Of a stretch of DNA of 64,000 nucleotides, positions 46,667-56,498 are shown in pieces (positions within the stretch are counted from its first letter, which is position 1; each line of letters opens with the position of its first letter). Below the pieces are notes generated by a model. That model worked only from the letters and a program-made list of their open reading frames with translations, had not been told where the DNA came from and did no database searches. This DNA is from DASVWZ01 sp963708575 (GTDB taxonomy: Bacteria; Acidobacteriota; Terriglobia; Terriglobales; Acidobacteriaceae): positions 992,001 through 1,056,000 of the forward strand of contig CAVPTB010000003.1 in the NCBI GenBank assembly GCA_963708575.1, read 5' to 3'. A program made the position numbers and the translations under genes.

Positions 46667-48394
46667 TCAGCCGGTATGGCTGATCATTTGGTTGGCCACG
46701 GGCAGAGTGAACAGGAACGTCGATCCATGATTCAGTTCGCTCTCAGCTCGGATTGTTCCTCCATGCGCCAGCACGATGTGCTTTGCGATTGCCAATCCAA
46801 GCCCCGTACCTCCTGATTCTCGCGATCGCGCTTTGTCGACTCGATAAAAACGTTCGAACAGTCTGGGCAAGTGCTCCGACGGAATGCCCGGGCCGTAATC
46901 CCTAACATAGAATTCGACGCCGCGTGGCGTATCTCGCGCTCCCAGAATCAACGTGCCTCCCGTTGCCGCGTACTTCAGCGCATTGTCCACCAGGTTGGAA
47001 AAGACTTGGTGGATCGCTTCCCGGTCAGCGCACACTTTCTGCTGACTGCTCTCTTCGACTTGAAGAGTAATTCCCTGCGTGCGGGCCATCTCGTTGAAGC
47101 TCTCCACCGCGTCCTGCAAAAGCTCCCCGGGACTAGACGGGTGCGTATCAAAACGATGCTCCCCAGACTCCACCCGGGCCAGTGTGAGCAAATCTTCCGT
47201 CAGTCGAGACATTCGATTGGCATTCTTCCGGATGATTTCCAGAAATTCGCGGGAATGGTTTCCGTCGGGCGCACCATCGAGTAGCGTCTCCGCGTATCCC
47301 TGGATCGAAGTTAGAGGCGTGCGAAGTTCATGCGAAACGTTGGCGATGAAATCACGCCGCGTCTTTTCTACACGCTCGGTTTCGGTCAAGTCACGTAACA
47401 CGGCAACTGCCCCGCCGCCTGGCATGGGCGCAGCAGTGACGTCGAAAGTGCGAGCCGGAAAAATGGATGTGGCGCGCGCGGTGCAGACTTTCCCCGACGG
47501 ACCGGCGCCCCGTATGGCACGCAGGAAATCGGGGTCGCGCACCGTTTCTTCTACGGGTGCGTTAAGCCGAGTACGTCGCAGTTGGTCCATGCTGCGGTTT
47601 GCCCATTGCACTCGCTCATCGGGTCCGATGGCGATCACGGCATCCTGCATGCTGTTCAACAAGGTTTCTAACTGGCGCTGGCTGGTTTGAACAGCCAGGA
47701 AGCTCGACTCCACGTGACGGGCCGTCTTATCCAGGGCGGTAGCGACCTGACCGATTTCGTCGAGCGAAGGCTCATCGATTCGAGCAGTCAAATCTCCGGC
47801 GGCGATCCGGCCGGCAAATGTCACAATCCTCCGCAGTCGCAGAGAAATAGAGTGTGCTGCCAGACCGGCGATCATGATTGAGACCAGGAATGTGATCCCG
47901 GAACCCAGCAACAACATCCGCCGGACGTGGGCGACCGTCGCGTCCACTTCCGCAAGTGGGTAGGCCAACCGAACTGCTCCGCCGGGAACCGGAACAGCAA
48001 CATATTGGAATGGAATCGAGAGGCTCTTGCTGAGCCGGACATCGCTACCCACCGCGCCTCGGAGTGCGGAAATGAACTCTGGGCGGGTGGCATGATTTTC
48101 GAGGGTGCTGGCGTCTGCTTGAGAATCCGCCAACACGCGGCCGGTGGCGTCAATCACCGTCGCCCGGGCGCCAGCTGCGTGCCCCTCTTGTGAGACTAGA
48201 TCCTGGAGGTTGTGTTCGCGATCGGAATTGAAACGGTTCGCGAACATCAGCGTCTTTTCGGTGAGATTCCGCTGGATCTCCTGACGCAGTGAGTCTTCCC
48301 AGCTACGGCGGACAGTGAAATCCAGAGTTACCGTTGCTCCCACAATCACCAGAGCGAAGGCCCCCAGTAATTTGAAGAAAACCCGATTCCTCAC
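46667..48394 (-). CDS. phoR: PhoR-type sensor histidine kinase
   Basis: A 575-residue kinase: N-terminal membrane segment (about 8-27), periplasmic domain (30-160), second segment (about 162-182), HAMP (185-240), PAS (about 240-330), HisKA with FIANVSHELRTPLTSIQGYA (about 350-370) and a HATPase with DNALKYAATGG, DYGPGIPSEHL and GGTGLGLAIAKHIVLAHGG. This is the PhoR layout. Four-base ATGA overlap with the phoB stop and phoU downstream support the phosphate assignment, although the periplasmic domain could sense something else. Confidence 0.88.
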   Translation of the reverse strand: MRNRVFFKLLGAFALVIVGATVTLDFTVRRSWEDSLRQEIQRNLTEKTLMFANRFNSDREHNLQDLVSQEGHAAGARATVIDATGRVLADSQADASTLENHATRPEFISALRGAVGSDVRLSKSLSIPFQYVAVPVPGGAVRLAYPLAEVDATVAHVRRMLLLGSGITFLVSIMIAGLAAHSISLRLRRIVTFAGRIAAGDLTARIDEPSLDEIGQVATALDKTARHVESSFLAVQTSQRQLETLLNSMQDAVIAIGPDERVQWANRSMDQLRRTRLNAPVEETVRDPDFLRAIRGAGPSGKVCTARATSIFPARTFDVTAAPMPGGGAVAVLRDLTETERVEKTRRDFIANVSHELRTPLTSIQGYAETLLDGAPDGNHSREFLEIIRKNANRMSRLTEDLLTLARVESGEHRFDTHPSSPGELLQDAVESFNEMARTQGITLQVEESSQQKVCADREAIHQVFSNLVDNALKYAATGGTLILGARDTPRGVEFYVRDYGPGIPSEHLPRLFERFYRVDKARSRESGGTGLGLAIAKHIVLAHGGTIRAESELNHGSTFLFTLPVANQMISHTG

Positions 48395-49083
48395 TTAGGT
48401 GCCTCAAACCGATAGCCTGCGCCCCGCACCGTCTTCAGATAGCGCGGATTTTCCGCGTCAGGCTCAATCTTCTCTCGGATCCGGCGGACGTATACATCGA
48501 CAGAACGGGGGGTTACATAGGCAGTGTCGCGCCAGACTGAATCAAGCAGTTGATCACGGGTAAAGACGCGACCCAGATGGCGGGCAAAATACTCCAGGAG
48601 TCGGAACTCCGTTGCGGTTGTCGTGACCAGTTGCTCATTTACTGTAAGTGTCATCGCGCTGGGATCGATCTCAATTTGCCCAATGCGCAAAGGCGATTGC
48701 ACAAGCGGTCTTTCGAACCGACGCAGCACTGCTTTCACGCGGGCGACCAGCTCGCGCGGGCTGAACGGCTTGGGGATGTAATCATCGGCGCCAAGTTCAA
48801 GGCCAAGCACGCGGTCCGCCTCGCCACTTTTCGCCGTAAGGAAAATAACAGGAATCGATGCCAGCGCCGGCATCTGACGAATTTGACGGCACAGCTCCAG
48901 ACCATCTTTCCCCGGAACCATGATGTCCAGAATGAAGAGTGACGGTCGCGATCGCTCGGATTCCCCAACTACCGTATTTCCCGTTGCGAATAGGCGGACT
49001 ACGAAGCCCGCGCCTTCTAAATGGTGGCGGACCAGACGGGAAATGTCCGGGTCATCTTCCACTACAAATATCGTGGGTTTCAC
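48391..49083 (-). CDS. phoB: PhoB-type OmpR-family response regulator
   Basis: The GTG at 49083 (VKPTIFVVEDDPDISRL) fits the family N-terminus; the frame stays open to 49170 but that part looks untranslated. ~230 residues: receiver (VEDD pocket, phosphoacceptor in LFILDIMVPGKDG, K in YIPKPFSPRE) and a winged-helix effector (LTVNEQLVTTTATEFRLLEYF and YVTPRSVDVYVRRIREKI). It overlaps phoR by four bases. No pho-box-like repeat was found upstream by eye. Confidence 0.88.
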   Translation of the reverse strand: MKPTIFVVEDDPDISRLVRHHLEGAGFVVRLFATGNTVVGESERSRPSLFILDIMVPGKDGLELCRQIRQMPALASIPVIFLTAKSGEADRVLGLELGADDYIPKPFSPRELVARVKAVLRRFERPLVQSPLRIGQIEIDPSAMTLTVNEQLVTTTATEFRLLEYFARHLGRVFTRDQLLDSVWRDTAYVTPRSVDVYVRRIREKIEPDAENPRYLKTVRGAGYRFEAPK

Positions 49084-49320
49084 AGCGCCATTGTATCTGC
49101 CGGTGGAGAGTTGCCCAATAGCCGCCGAAAGACTGCGTTCAACCGAGAATAGGGAACAGCGTACCTCCAAGTGACCTGACCATCGGCTATGCAGGCGCGG
49201 AGAAGTGGCGTGCCATCAGGTGCTTAGGATGAGCACAAACACTTCCAGACGGATGAATTGGCAACTGAATCGATCGCTGTTCACGGATTGTTAATATTTG
49301 GTTAAAACGTTCAGAGGGCG

Positions 49321-51825
49321 TCATTCGCGTCCATTCTTCGAGAAAGCCAGAGACAAGAGCGTCTTCTGTTCCATCTCATGCGCGCCGGCCGACCCAGTGG
49401 CGGGGCTGGCGCTTGCGGAACGTTTCACCGAAAGGACGGAACGTTCCCCGGCAATGTGTCGCAGCCGCGGCATCATGTAGAAGAGTGCTCCCATGTTGCC
49501 AGGTTCTTCCTGGACCCAGACAATATCGCGGGCGGACGAATGCCGCTCGAATTCCGCGGTGAGTTCGGCCTCTGGGAACGGATACATCTGATCGACGAAC
49601 ACGATCGCCGTGGAATTGTCGTTCCGGCGTTTGCGCTCTTCACGCAGCTCATGGCCAATCTTTCCGCTGCAAAGCAGAACGCGCTTCGCATCCTGAATGT
49701 CATGGTCCGGCAATACGTTCAGGAAGCGGTCATGAGAGAAATCCTCGATCGATGAAGATGCGTCTGGATGGCGCAACATGCTTTTCGGAGTGAACACCAC
49801 CAGCGGCTTCCGCCAGTGACGCAAGGCCTGACGACGCAGTAAATGGAAGTATTGCGCGGCGTTCGAGGGCTGACAAATCTGGAAGTTGTCGCGTGCCGCC
49901 AGCTGCAAGAAGCGTTCAATTCGCGCGCTGGAGTGTTCCGGACCCTGACCTTCATGTCCGTGGGGCAGCAAGAGAACCAAGCCAGAAAGCAGGTTCCACT
50001 TGTCTTCACCGGCGGAGACGAACTGATCGATCACTGCCTGAGCGACATTGGCAAAATCGCCAAACTGCGCTTCCCACAAAACCAGCGCCTCTGGATAGTC
50101 GCGGCTGTAGCCATATTCAAAGCCCATCACACCGGCTTCGGAAAGCGTCGAGTTATAGATCTCGCAGCGTGCCTGATCTGGTGAAATATTTTGCAGAGGC
50201 ACATATTCCTGCTCATTCTCGATATCCACCAACACCGAGTGCCGCTGGTTGAAGGTGCCACGGCGGCTGTCCTGCCCGCTCATGCGTATCCGTATGCCAG
50301 CCCGGACCAGGCTTCCGAAGGCCAGAGCCTCGGCCATGCCATAGTCCACGGAGCGCTTTCCGGTTCCCATCTCGGCGCGTTGCTCGAGGAGTTTCTTCAC
50401 CTTGGGATGGATATGAAAGCCTTCCGGGTAGCTGGTCAGCGCGGTGGTAAGTTCCTGCAGTTCCTGTTGGCTAAGACCCGTATTTACTTCGTACTCGTCC
50501 TTATGCCGACCACCGAAGTAGCTGTCCCAATATTTCGGTAGATCGCGCAAGGATGGCTTTTTGGTAATTTCGCCTGCCTTTTTCTGAGCGGCTTCAAATT
50601 CTGCGCGAACCGTTTTCACCCGGTCCTGCACGTTGTCGACCCCAATGTCTTCGGCGAAAATCTCCCACAACGGAGGGTGTTCTTTGATTGCGCGATACAG
50701 CAGAGGCTGGGTAATAGTCGGATCGTCCACTTCGCTGTGTCCATATTTCCGGAAGCCTATCAAGTCCACCACTACATCGGTGCCGAACTTGTAGCGATAA
50801 TCAACAGCTAGTCGGCCAATTCTTAACACCGCTTCCACATCCTCTGAATTGACGTGGAAAATCGGAATCGACTGGCGGCGCGCGATTTGCGCCGAGAAGC
50901 GCGAGGAATGAGCTTCCCTTGGAACCGTAGTGAACCCGATGAGATTGTTCACCACGATATGAACTGTCCCGCCCACCGTGTATCCGGGCAAATCGGCGAA
51001 GTTCAACGTCTCGGCAACAATGCCCTGTCCCGCAAACGCAGAGTCACCATGCACCAGCAGCGGCAGATATTTCTGACGTCCACCCTCCGCGGTCCGGTCA
51101 TGTTTGGCACGGGTGCGCCCGACCGTGACTGGATCTACCGCCTCAAGATGGCTGGGATTGGAAACCAGGTGAATGTGAATTTTCGATCCCGTCCGTGTGG
51201 TGTACTCACCGGTCGCCCCGAGGTGATACTTGACATCGCCGCTGCCGAGCACGCTCCGAGGATCGACATCTTCGAATTCGGCGAAGACCTGATCTGCTGG
51301 ACGCTTTGCAACATGCACCACAACGTTGAGGCGTCCCCGGTGGCTCATCCCCATTACGAGCTCGATTGCGCCTTGGCGTCCCGCTACTTCCAGAATCTCG
51401 TCGACCAGAGGAATGAGTGCCGCCACCCCTTCGAGCGAGAAGCGCTTGGTGCCCAGATACCGCTGCTGCATGACCTGCTCAAACAGCTCAGCCCGAATGA
51501 TCTGGTCCAAAGCTGCTTGTTGATCGACGGATTCCTGCGTGCCCTCTAAACGTTCCTGGATCCAGCGTCTGCGCTCAGGATCAGGAATATGCATGAATTC
51601 CGCGCCCACGGTACCGCAGTAAATGCGGCGAGCTTCGGTGGCGAACTCCCCTTCAAGCGCTTCCAATTCGGGTTGCGGCAAGGGACGGAAAAATCCCAGT
51701 GGATCGAGATCAGCTTCCAAATACCCCCAGCGGCGAAAAGCTTCAAACACCCGTTCACGGTCAACGGCAGGCACTTCCAGAAGTTCGGTGGACGTTGCGG
51801 TCGTAGTCTTGGATCGAGGTGACAT
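49321..51825 (-). CDS. sucA: 2-oxoglutarate dehydrogenase E1 component
   Basis: An 834-residue thiamine-diphosphate enzyme that decarboxylates 2-oxoglutarate in the TCA cycle. Visible blocks: GMSHRGRLNVVVHVAKRP, ATGEYTTRTG-type substrate loop (VKYHLGATGEY), SNPSHLEAVDPV, the ThDP/Mg region GDSAFAGQGIVAETLNF, and GHSEVDDPTITQP. The second half carries the transketolase-like pyrimidine domain SGQDSRRGTFNQRHSVL and ALVLWEAQFGDFAN. The protein begins only ~20 residues before the AFRRWGYLEADLDPLG block, so the N-terminal E2-binding peptide seen in enterobacterial SucA (~930 residues) is missing. No sucB or lpd is adjacent. Confidence 0.95.
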   Translation of the reverse strand: MSPRSKTTTATSTELLEVPAVDRERVFEAFRRWGYLEADLDPLGFFRPLPQPELEALEGEFATEARRIYCGTVGAEFMHIPDPERRRWIQERLEGTQESVDQQAALDQIIRAELFEQVMQQRYLGTKRFSLEGVAALIPLVDEILEVAGRQGAIELVMGMSHRGRLNVVVHVAKRPADQVFAEFEDVDPRSVLGSGDVKYHLGATGEYTTRTGSKIHIHLVSNPSHLEAVDPVTVGRTRAKHDRTAEGGRQKYLPLLVHGDSAFAGQGIVAETLNFADLPGYTVGGTVHIVVNNLIGFTTVPREAHSSRFSAQIARRQSIPIFHVNSEDVEAVLRIGRLAVDYRYKFGTDVVVDLIGFRKYGHSEVDDPTITQPLLYRAIKEHPPLWEIFAEDIGVDNVQDRVKTVRAEFEAAQKKAGEITKKPSLRDLPKYWDSYFGGRHKDEYEVNTGLSQQELQELTTALTSYPEGFHIHPKVKKLLEQRAEMGTGKRSVDYGMAEALAFGSLVRAGIRIRMSGQDSRRGTFNQRHSVLVDIENEQEYVPLQNISPDQARCEIYNSTLSEAGVMGFEYGYSRDYPEALVLWEAQFGDFANVAQAVIDQFVSAGEDKWNLLSGLVLLLPHGHEGQGPEHSSARIERFLQLAARDNFQICQPSNAAQYFHLLRRQALRHWRKPLVVFTPKSMLRHPDASSSIEDFSHDRFLNVLPDHDIQDAKRVLLCSGKIGHELREERKRRNDNSTAIVFVDQMYPFPEAELTAEFERHSSARDIVWVQEEPGNMGALFYMMPRLRHIAGERSVLSVKRSASASPATGSAGAHEMEQKTLLSLAFSKNGRE

Positions 51826-51978
51826 AAGTGTCTATATAGAATAATGGATGCAGGGGATTTCTGGGCGATTCAAGCAGGGACAGACGTTAAATAACAGATC
51901 TTTCACGGCACAGAAACCCTGGGAAATCCGTTGAAGAACGCCAAGAATTCCACTAGGAAGGGCCGCTATTATTACCGG

Positions 51979-52785
51979 ATGCTGACGAAAAAGTCTTTGC
52001 CCGGCCTTTTGGGGATTCCTTTCGACGCCAACTCCTCCTATTTGCGCGGCCCGGCTCAGGCACCACCTCTGATTCGTCAAGCATTGCACTGCGAAGCCTC
52101 GAACTCCTGGAGCGAAGCCGGAGTCGATATTGGCGCCGATTCGGCCTTTTCTGATGCGGGCGATCTTCCCGTCAGGGATGATTCCGCATTTCCCGCCATT
52201 GAGGCCGCGATTGATCAGCTCATCGGGAAGAACCAACGCCCGGTTTCTCTGGGCGGAGACCATTCCATCACTTATCCCATCCTGCGGGCGTTCGCGAAAC
52301 GTATTCCAGACATCACCATCGTGCACTTCGACGCTCATCCTGACCTGTACGATGAGTTCGAAGGGAGTCGTACCTCACACGCCTGTCCGTTCGCTCGCAT
52401 TATGGAAAACGGGCACGCCAAACGGCTCATACAGCTTGGCATTCGCACCATGGTTCCTCATCAGCGCCAGCAGGCATCTCGCTTTGGAGTCGAAGTTTAT
52501 GAGATGAAGGATTTGCCTGCGTTAGACAGACTCAAACTATCAGGACCGGTTTATATCTCGTTTGACGTGGACGTACTTGATCCGGCATTTGCTCCCGGAG
52601 TCTCCCATCGTGAGCCGGGAGGCATGTCGGTGCGGGAGGCCCTGGCGCATCTCCACGCCATTGCCGGTGAAATCATCGGCGCCGATCTAGTGGAGTACAA
52701 CCCGGTACAGGACATCTCTGGAACGACCGCAACGGTTTGCGGAAAGCTCTTGAAGGAAATCTTGGGCAAGATGATTGCGGGTTAA
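51979..52785 (+). CDS. speB: Agmatinase/arginase-family ureohydrolase
   Basis: The ATG at 51979 fits the family start (LLGIPFDANSSYLRG). An upstream TTG at 51931 would add 16 residues. ~268 residues with the binuclear manganese ligands: GGDHSITYP, HFDAHPDLYD and SFDVDVLDPAFAPG. Also present are the specificity loop SHREPGGMS and VEYNPVQD near the end. It hydrolyses agmatine, or a related guanidino compound, to urea and an amine. Agmatinase is favoured over arginase by loop pattern, but a guanidino-acid hydrolase cannot be excluded. Divergent from sucA. Confidence 0.85.
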   Translation: MLTKKSLPGLLGIPFDANSSYLRGPAQAPPLIRQALHCEASNSWSEAGVDIGADSAFSDAGDLPVRDDSAFPAIEAAIDQLIGKNQRPVSLGGDHSITYPILRAFAKRIPDITIVHFDAHPDLYDEFEGSRTSHACPFARIMENGHAKRLIQLGIRTMVPHQRQQASRFGVEVYEMKDLPALDRLKLSGPVYISFDVDVLDPAFAPGVSHREPGGMSVREALAHLHAIAGEIIGADLVEYNPVQDISGTTATVCGKLLKEILGKMIAG

Positions 52786-52805
52786 AGGGACTGCTTAAAA
52801 ACAAT

Positions 52806-52838
52806 GGCGCCGGCCAGAGTTGCGATCTGACCGGCGCC
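52806..52838. terminator. Hairpin between convergent agmatinase and phosphoesterase genes
   Basis: GGCGCCGG-C-CAGA pairs with TCTGA-CCGGCGCC, a long GC-rich stem centred between two convergent stops (52785 and 52862). It lacks a T-run, so termination may need Rho or may be by collision. It is the only structure in the 76-base gap. Confidence 0.55.
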
Positions 52839-52861
52839 GCTGCGAGGGTAATGCCGAATTA

Positions 52862-54799
52862 CTATTTCTTGTTGAAGGTGAACATGTCGGTCAAATCGCC
52901 GATGGCCGGTTGGTTGCCAGGCACATAGGGAGTCGGACCAGCCGTCGGATTTGGCAGGTTATCGCGGCCGTAGCCGGTAACCGGCGCCAGTCCCCAGTTC
53001 TTCTCGATGAACTTGAGAATGGAGACGTGGTCATAGTAGGTGTGGACCACATTCCCGCCCTTCGAATACGGCGAAACCACGATAAACGGGATACGGGTGC
53101 CATCACCGAAGAAATCGATGGGCTGGACGTACCCGGAATCGTAGTTGCCGCCGCCTTCGTCAAAAGTGACAAAGACTGCGGTGGAGGCCCATAGCGTGGG
53201 ATTCGCCTGCAGCTCCGTAACGATCTTCTTCACGAAACCTTCGAACAGATCGAGTTTGGAAGAAGCGGGGTGACCATCGAGGAAGCCGGAGGGCTTCACG
53301 AAGGTTACGGCGGGTAGCGAGCCATTATAGATGTCGTTGTATAGATCGGTGACATCCTGCAAGTGCTCGGCGCGCTGCTGCGGATTGGTCATGACAGAAG
53401 TGGTGTACTGGGCGAAGTTGCAGATGTCGCAGTACCCGTTCCAGGGATTGGAGAAGGTCGGGTCCTGCAAGTACAGGTTCCAGCCGTCGCCGTAATATTT
53501 CCAGCTCACGTTAGCGGTGTTGAGTGAGTCAGCGATCGTTATCTGGGAGGTGGGAGGAATGACGAACTCGCCAGTGTTGACGCTGCCGTCGCCGTAGTAG
53601 CCCGGCGAATAGTTGTTCAGCAGGTAATACGCTTTCTTCTGGCAGATCGCAGTGCTGGTGCGGTAAGGCAGCTTGCTAAGATACCCGTAGACAGCGCTCA
53701 CGCCGGGCTGAGTGTGATCCGAGCAATCACTGTAACTACCGCCACCGTAGCCGTCCTGGGTGTACCAGTTGTTGGTTCCCGGCTGAGGATTGGGATTTTC
53801 GATCTCGTTGCTGGGAGGAACGGCCAGGTTACCCTTGCCATCGCTGTACGCGAAGCCAGTGCCAGAGCCCAGCATGATGTGGTTGGCGCCGGTTCCACCG
53901 TTGACTGCCTGATGCATGTTGTCCGAGAGAGCGTAAGTCTGAGCGAGTTCGGTCAGATACGGCGCATCACCCTGTTGCACGTTGAAGAACTGCATGGAGA
54001 TGGCGCCTTCGTGGGTTGTCTCCCAACCGAAAGGACTGGGTTGCGGATTGCCATTGCTGCCGGCTCCAATCGAGAGTTCGACCCATGGAAAGAGGTCGGC
54101 CTGGCAACCGCTGGGATTCGCGGTTGTGGCTTTTTTCACGTTGCAATCGAGTTGCTGCCACATCTGATAGAAGCGGTGGACCGGGCTTCCGGCATAAGCG
54201 TCGTAGGGAACGCCTGGCGTCAACTGGTAAGGGCCGTTTGGTAAGTTCCAAACGTGGCGGATGCGGGTATCGACCACGCCTTGGGGAAGGCCGCTTGCGC
54301 CGGTGGTGAGCATCCAGTAGTCGCTGGAGAGCAGGCCGGGTTCAGCCAGTTCTGCCGCCGCCTGGGTTTGAAACGGGGCCGGGAACTGATCGCTCGGAGA
54401 AGTCGGAGTGCCCTGGGTGTTAGTCGGCGGCAAGAACTTGAACGGAACTTTCCCGCCAGGAGCCATCTCAAACGTCTTCAGATCGTGAGCGTAGTACTGA
54501 GTTGCGAGTGAAAACTTTGGGCCCGGGGTGCCGTCGGCATTGACGATTCCCTTGGAAAGCAGGTTGTCAACTGTCTGGCCCGCGGGTGGCTGGTACGTGG
54601 CAAATACGTGATCAAACGTGCGATTCTCGCCGATGATTACGATCACGTGCTGGATTGGCGTAGCGGTGTTGGTATCGCCCGGCTTTTTATTCTCGGCAGC
54701 CAGGCTTGGCTGGACCAGGTTGAACATCGTAGAGAGCAATGCTGCTCCTGTACCCAGGTAACGGCAAGTCGCTCGGCAAAGATCGCCAAACTGAGTCAT
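52862..54799 (-). CDS. Secreted PF04185-family phosphoesterase (acid phosphatase / phospholipase C-like)
   Basis: A 645-residue protein with an N-terminal export signal (about 1-35), the metal-binding opening HVIVIIGENRTFDHVFATYQ (about 50-69), and the distal blocks FVTFDEGGGNYDSGYVQP and IPFIVVSPYSKGGNVVHTYYDHVSIL. PF04185 enzymes hydrolyse phosphate monoesters or phospholipids outside the cytoplasm. Length and block spacing resemble the acid-phosphatase-like acidobacterial members more than haemolytic PLC. The PhoB/PhoR genes nearby make phosphate control plausible, but no operator was seen. Confidence 0.88.
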   Translation of the reverse strand: MTQFGDLCRATCRYLGTGAALLSTMFNLVQPSLAAENKKPGDTNTATPIQHVIVIIGENRTFDHVFATYQPPAGQTVDNLLSKGIVNADGTPGPKFSLATQYYAHDLKTFEMAPGGKVPFKFLPPTNTQGTPTSPSDQFPAPFQTQAAAELAEPGLLSSDYWMLTTGASGLPQGVVDTRIRHVWNLPNGPYQLTPGVPYDAYAGSPVHRFYQMWQQLDCNVKKATTANPSGCQADLFPWVELSIGAGSNGNPQPSPFGWETTHEGAISMQFFNVQQGDAPYLTELAQTYALSDNMHQAVNGGTGANHIMLGSGTGFAYSDGKGNLAVPPSNEIENPNPQPGTNNWYTQDGYGGGSYSDCSDHTQPGVSAVYGYLSKLPYRTSTAICQKKAYYLLNNYSPGYYGDGSVNTGEFVIPPTSQITIADSLNTANVSWKYYGDGWNLYLQDPTFSNPWNGYCDICNFAQYTTSVMTNPQQRAEHLQDVTDLYNDIYNGSLPAVTFVKPSGFLDGHPASSKLDLFEGFVKKIVTELQANPTLWASTAVFVTFDEGGGNYDSGYVQPIDFFGDGTRIPFIVVSPYSKGGNVVHTYYDHVSILKFIEKNWGLAPVTGYGRDNLPNPTAGPTPYVPGNQPAIGDLTDMFTFNKK

Positions 54800-55025
54800 G
54801 CTTCCTCCAAATCAATTTGTGTTGCTTGTTGCGGAATTACGCCCCACCTGGGTATAGGCTGCCTTGAAGTCGCGACCGCGAGGTTACCAGCGGTTGAATG
54901 TTTGTTTAAAAATTGATGAATCCAGCTCTGCTTGGTGGATTTCTGGATGGATGATGGAGAACGAGGAGTTTAGTATCGCTGGGTGAAGTATCTCGCGGTC
55001 GAGTGGGCGACCGGAATCGCTGCAC

Positions 55026-56498
55026 TCACTGATCGAGAGCGCGATCGGCGGGCGCCGCTTCGCTTTCTTCCTCTTCAGCTCGTATCAAACCAAATTTTTT
55101 CAGCTTATAACGTAGTGCATCGCGCGAAATATCGAGCAGTTTGGCCGCGTGGGTCTGATTGCTATTCGCCTGCCGCATGGCCAATTCGACCATGGTGCGT
55201 TCCACTTCTTCGAGAGAAGTCCCGCCTTCTGGAATGTAGAGCTTCGGCAACGAACGCCCATTTCCCAGTTGCGAGGCGGCTTCACCTGACGAACTGCGCT
55301 CAAACGCGGTCATCCCGCTCGACTCCGCTACCGAGAACGGAAGGAACACTGAATGAATCAGTGGCTCATCCTCCAGGATCATGGCCCGCTCGATCGAGTT
55401 CTTGAGTTCGCGAACGTTCCCCGGCCAGTTGTGCGTCATCAGAAGACGCTTGGTATCTGCAGTAATTCCGCGGATCGATTTCTTGAAGGTGCGGTTGTAG
55501 CGCTCAATGAAGAACTCGACCAGAGGCAAGATATCTTCTTTGCGCTCTCGCAGCGATGGAATAAAGATGGCGATGATCGCCAGCCGGTAATAGAGATCTT
55601 GCCGGAACTGTCCTTCGCGAACGGCTTTTTCGAGGTCGCGGTTAGAAGCCGCAATGACCCTGACGTCAACCTGCATGTCCCTAACACCGCCCACCCGGCG
55701 AATCATCTGGTCTTCCAGCACGCGAAGTAATTTGGCTTGCAGCAGCGGCGAAAGTTCTCCGATCTCGTCCAGGAAAAGCGTTCCTCCGTCGGCTGTCTCG
55801 AAAAGCCCCTTCTTCATTTGCTTGGCGTCAGTAAACGCACCCTTCTCGTGACCGAAAAGTTCGGCTTCCATTAAGGTCTCAGGAATGGCCGAGCAGTTTA
55901 TTGCGACAAAGGCTTTTTCCTGCCGGGAACTTTCGTAGTGAATAGCCTTAGCAATAAGGTCTTTGCCGGTGCCGCTTTCACCCTGGATCAGAATCGTGGT
56001 TGCTTCGCTGGATGCGACCTTGCGGACGAAGGCCATCAGTTCCGTCATTTTCGCTGAAGTGCTCACGATCTCGTTGTAACCGGCCCGCCTCCGCACCTCG
56101 CCTCGCAAGGATTGCACTTCGCTGCGCAGCCGAGTCGTCTCCAGCGCGTTCTTGATGGCCACATTGAGCTCTTCAAAGTCGATCGGCTTTCCCACGAAAT
56201 CGTAGGCGCCCAACTTGAGAGCATTCTTGACGTCGTCCAGTTGCGGATCGGCGGTGATCATAATGACGGCGCGGGCATCCCCATTTCGGCGGAGCCGGCT
56301 GAGAATGTCCAGCCCGCTCATGTCCGGCAGACGAACATCCAGAAGCACGAGTTCCGGGGATTCCTGTTGAGCCAGTTTCAGCGCCGGCTCGCCCGCCTCC
56401 GCTTCAATGACGTGATACCCCCACTCTTCACACTTCTGACGGAGGGACCAGCGCACCAGGCGCTCGTCGTCCACAACCAGGATTTTTTCGGCAGGCAT
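55026..56498 (-). CDS. Orphan NtrC-type sigma-54 response regulator
   Basis: A 490-residue regulator: receiver (phosphoacceptor in LVLLDVRLPDMSG, K in FVGKPIDFEE), AAA+ domain (GESGTGKDLIAKAIH, FLDEIGELSPLLQAKLLRVL, HNWPGNVRELKNSIERAM) and a C-terminal Fis-type HTH (HAAKLLDISRDALRYKLKKF). As in the other copy, the sigma-54 loop reads GAFTDA. No kinase gene is adjacent. It is divergent from a secreted protein gene at 56810, which is a candidate target. Confidence 0.92.
   Translation of the reverse strand: MPAEKILVVDDERLVRWSLRQKCEEWGYHVIEAEAGEPALKLAQQESPELVLLDVRLPDMSGLDILSRLRRNGDARAVIMITADPQLDDVKNALKLGAYDFVGKPIDFEELNVAIKNALETTRLRSEVQSLRGEVRRRAGYNEIVSTSAKMTELMAFVRKVASSEATTILIQGESGTGKDLIAKAIHYESSRQEKAFVAINCSAIPETLMEAELFGHEKGAFTDAKQMKKGLFETADGGTLFLDEIGELSPLLQAKLLRVLEDQMIRRVGGVRDMQVDVRVIAASNRDLEKAVREGQFRQDLYYRLAIIAIFIPSLRERKEDILPLVEFFIERYNRTFKKSIRGITADTKRLLMTHNWPGNVRELKNSIERAMILEDEPLIHSVFLPFSVAESSGMTAFERSSSGEAASQLGNGRSLPKLYIPEGGTSLEEVERTMVELAMRQANSNQTHAAKLLDISRDALRYKLKKFGLIRAEEEESEAAPADRALDQ

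Noticed and set aside
49084..49320. Pho box upstream of phoB
   Set aside because: No pair of CTGTCAT-like direct repeats at 11-base spacing was found.
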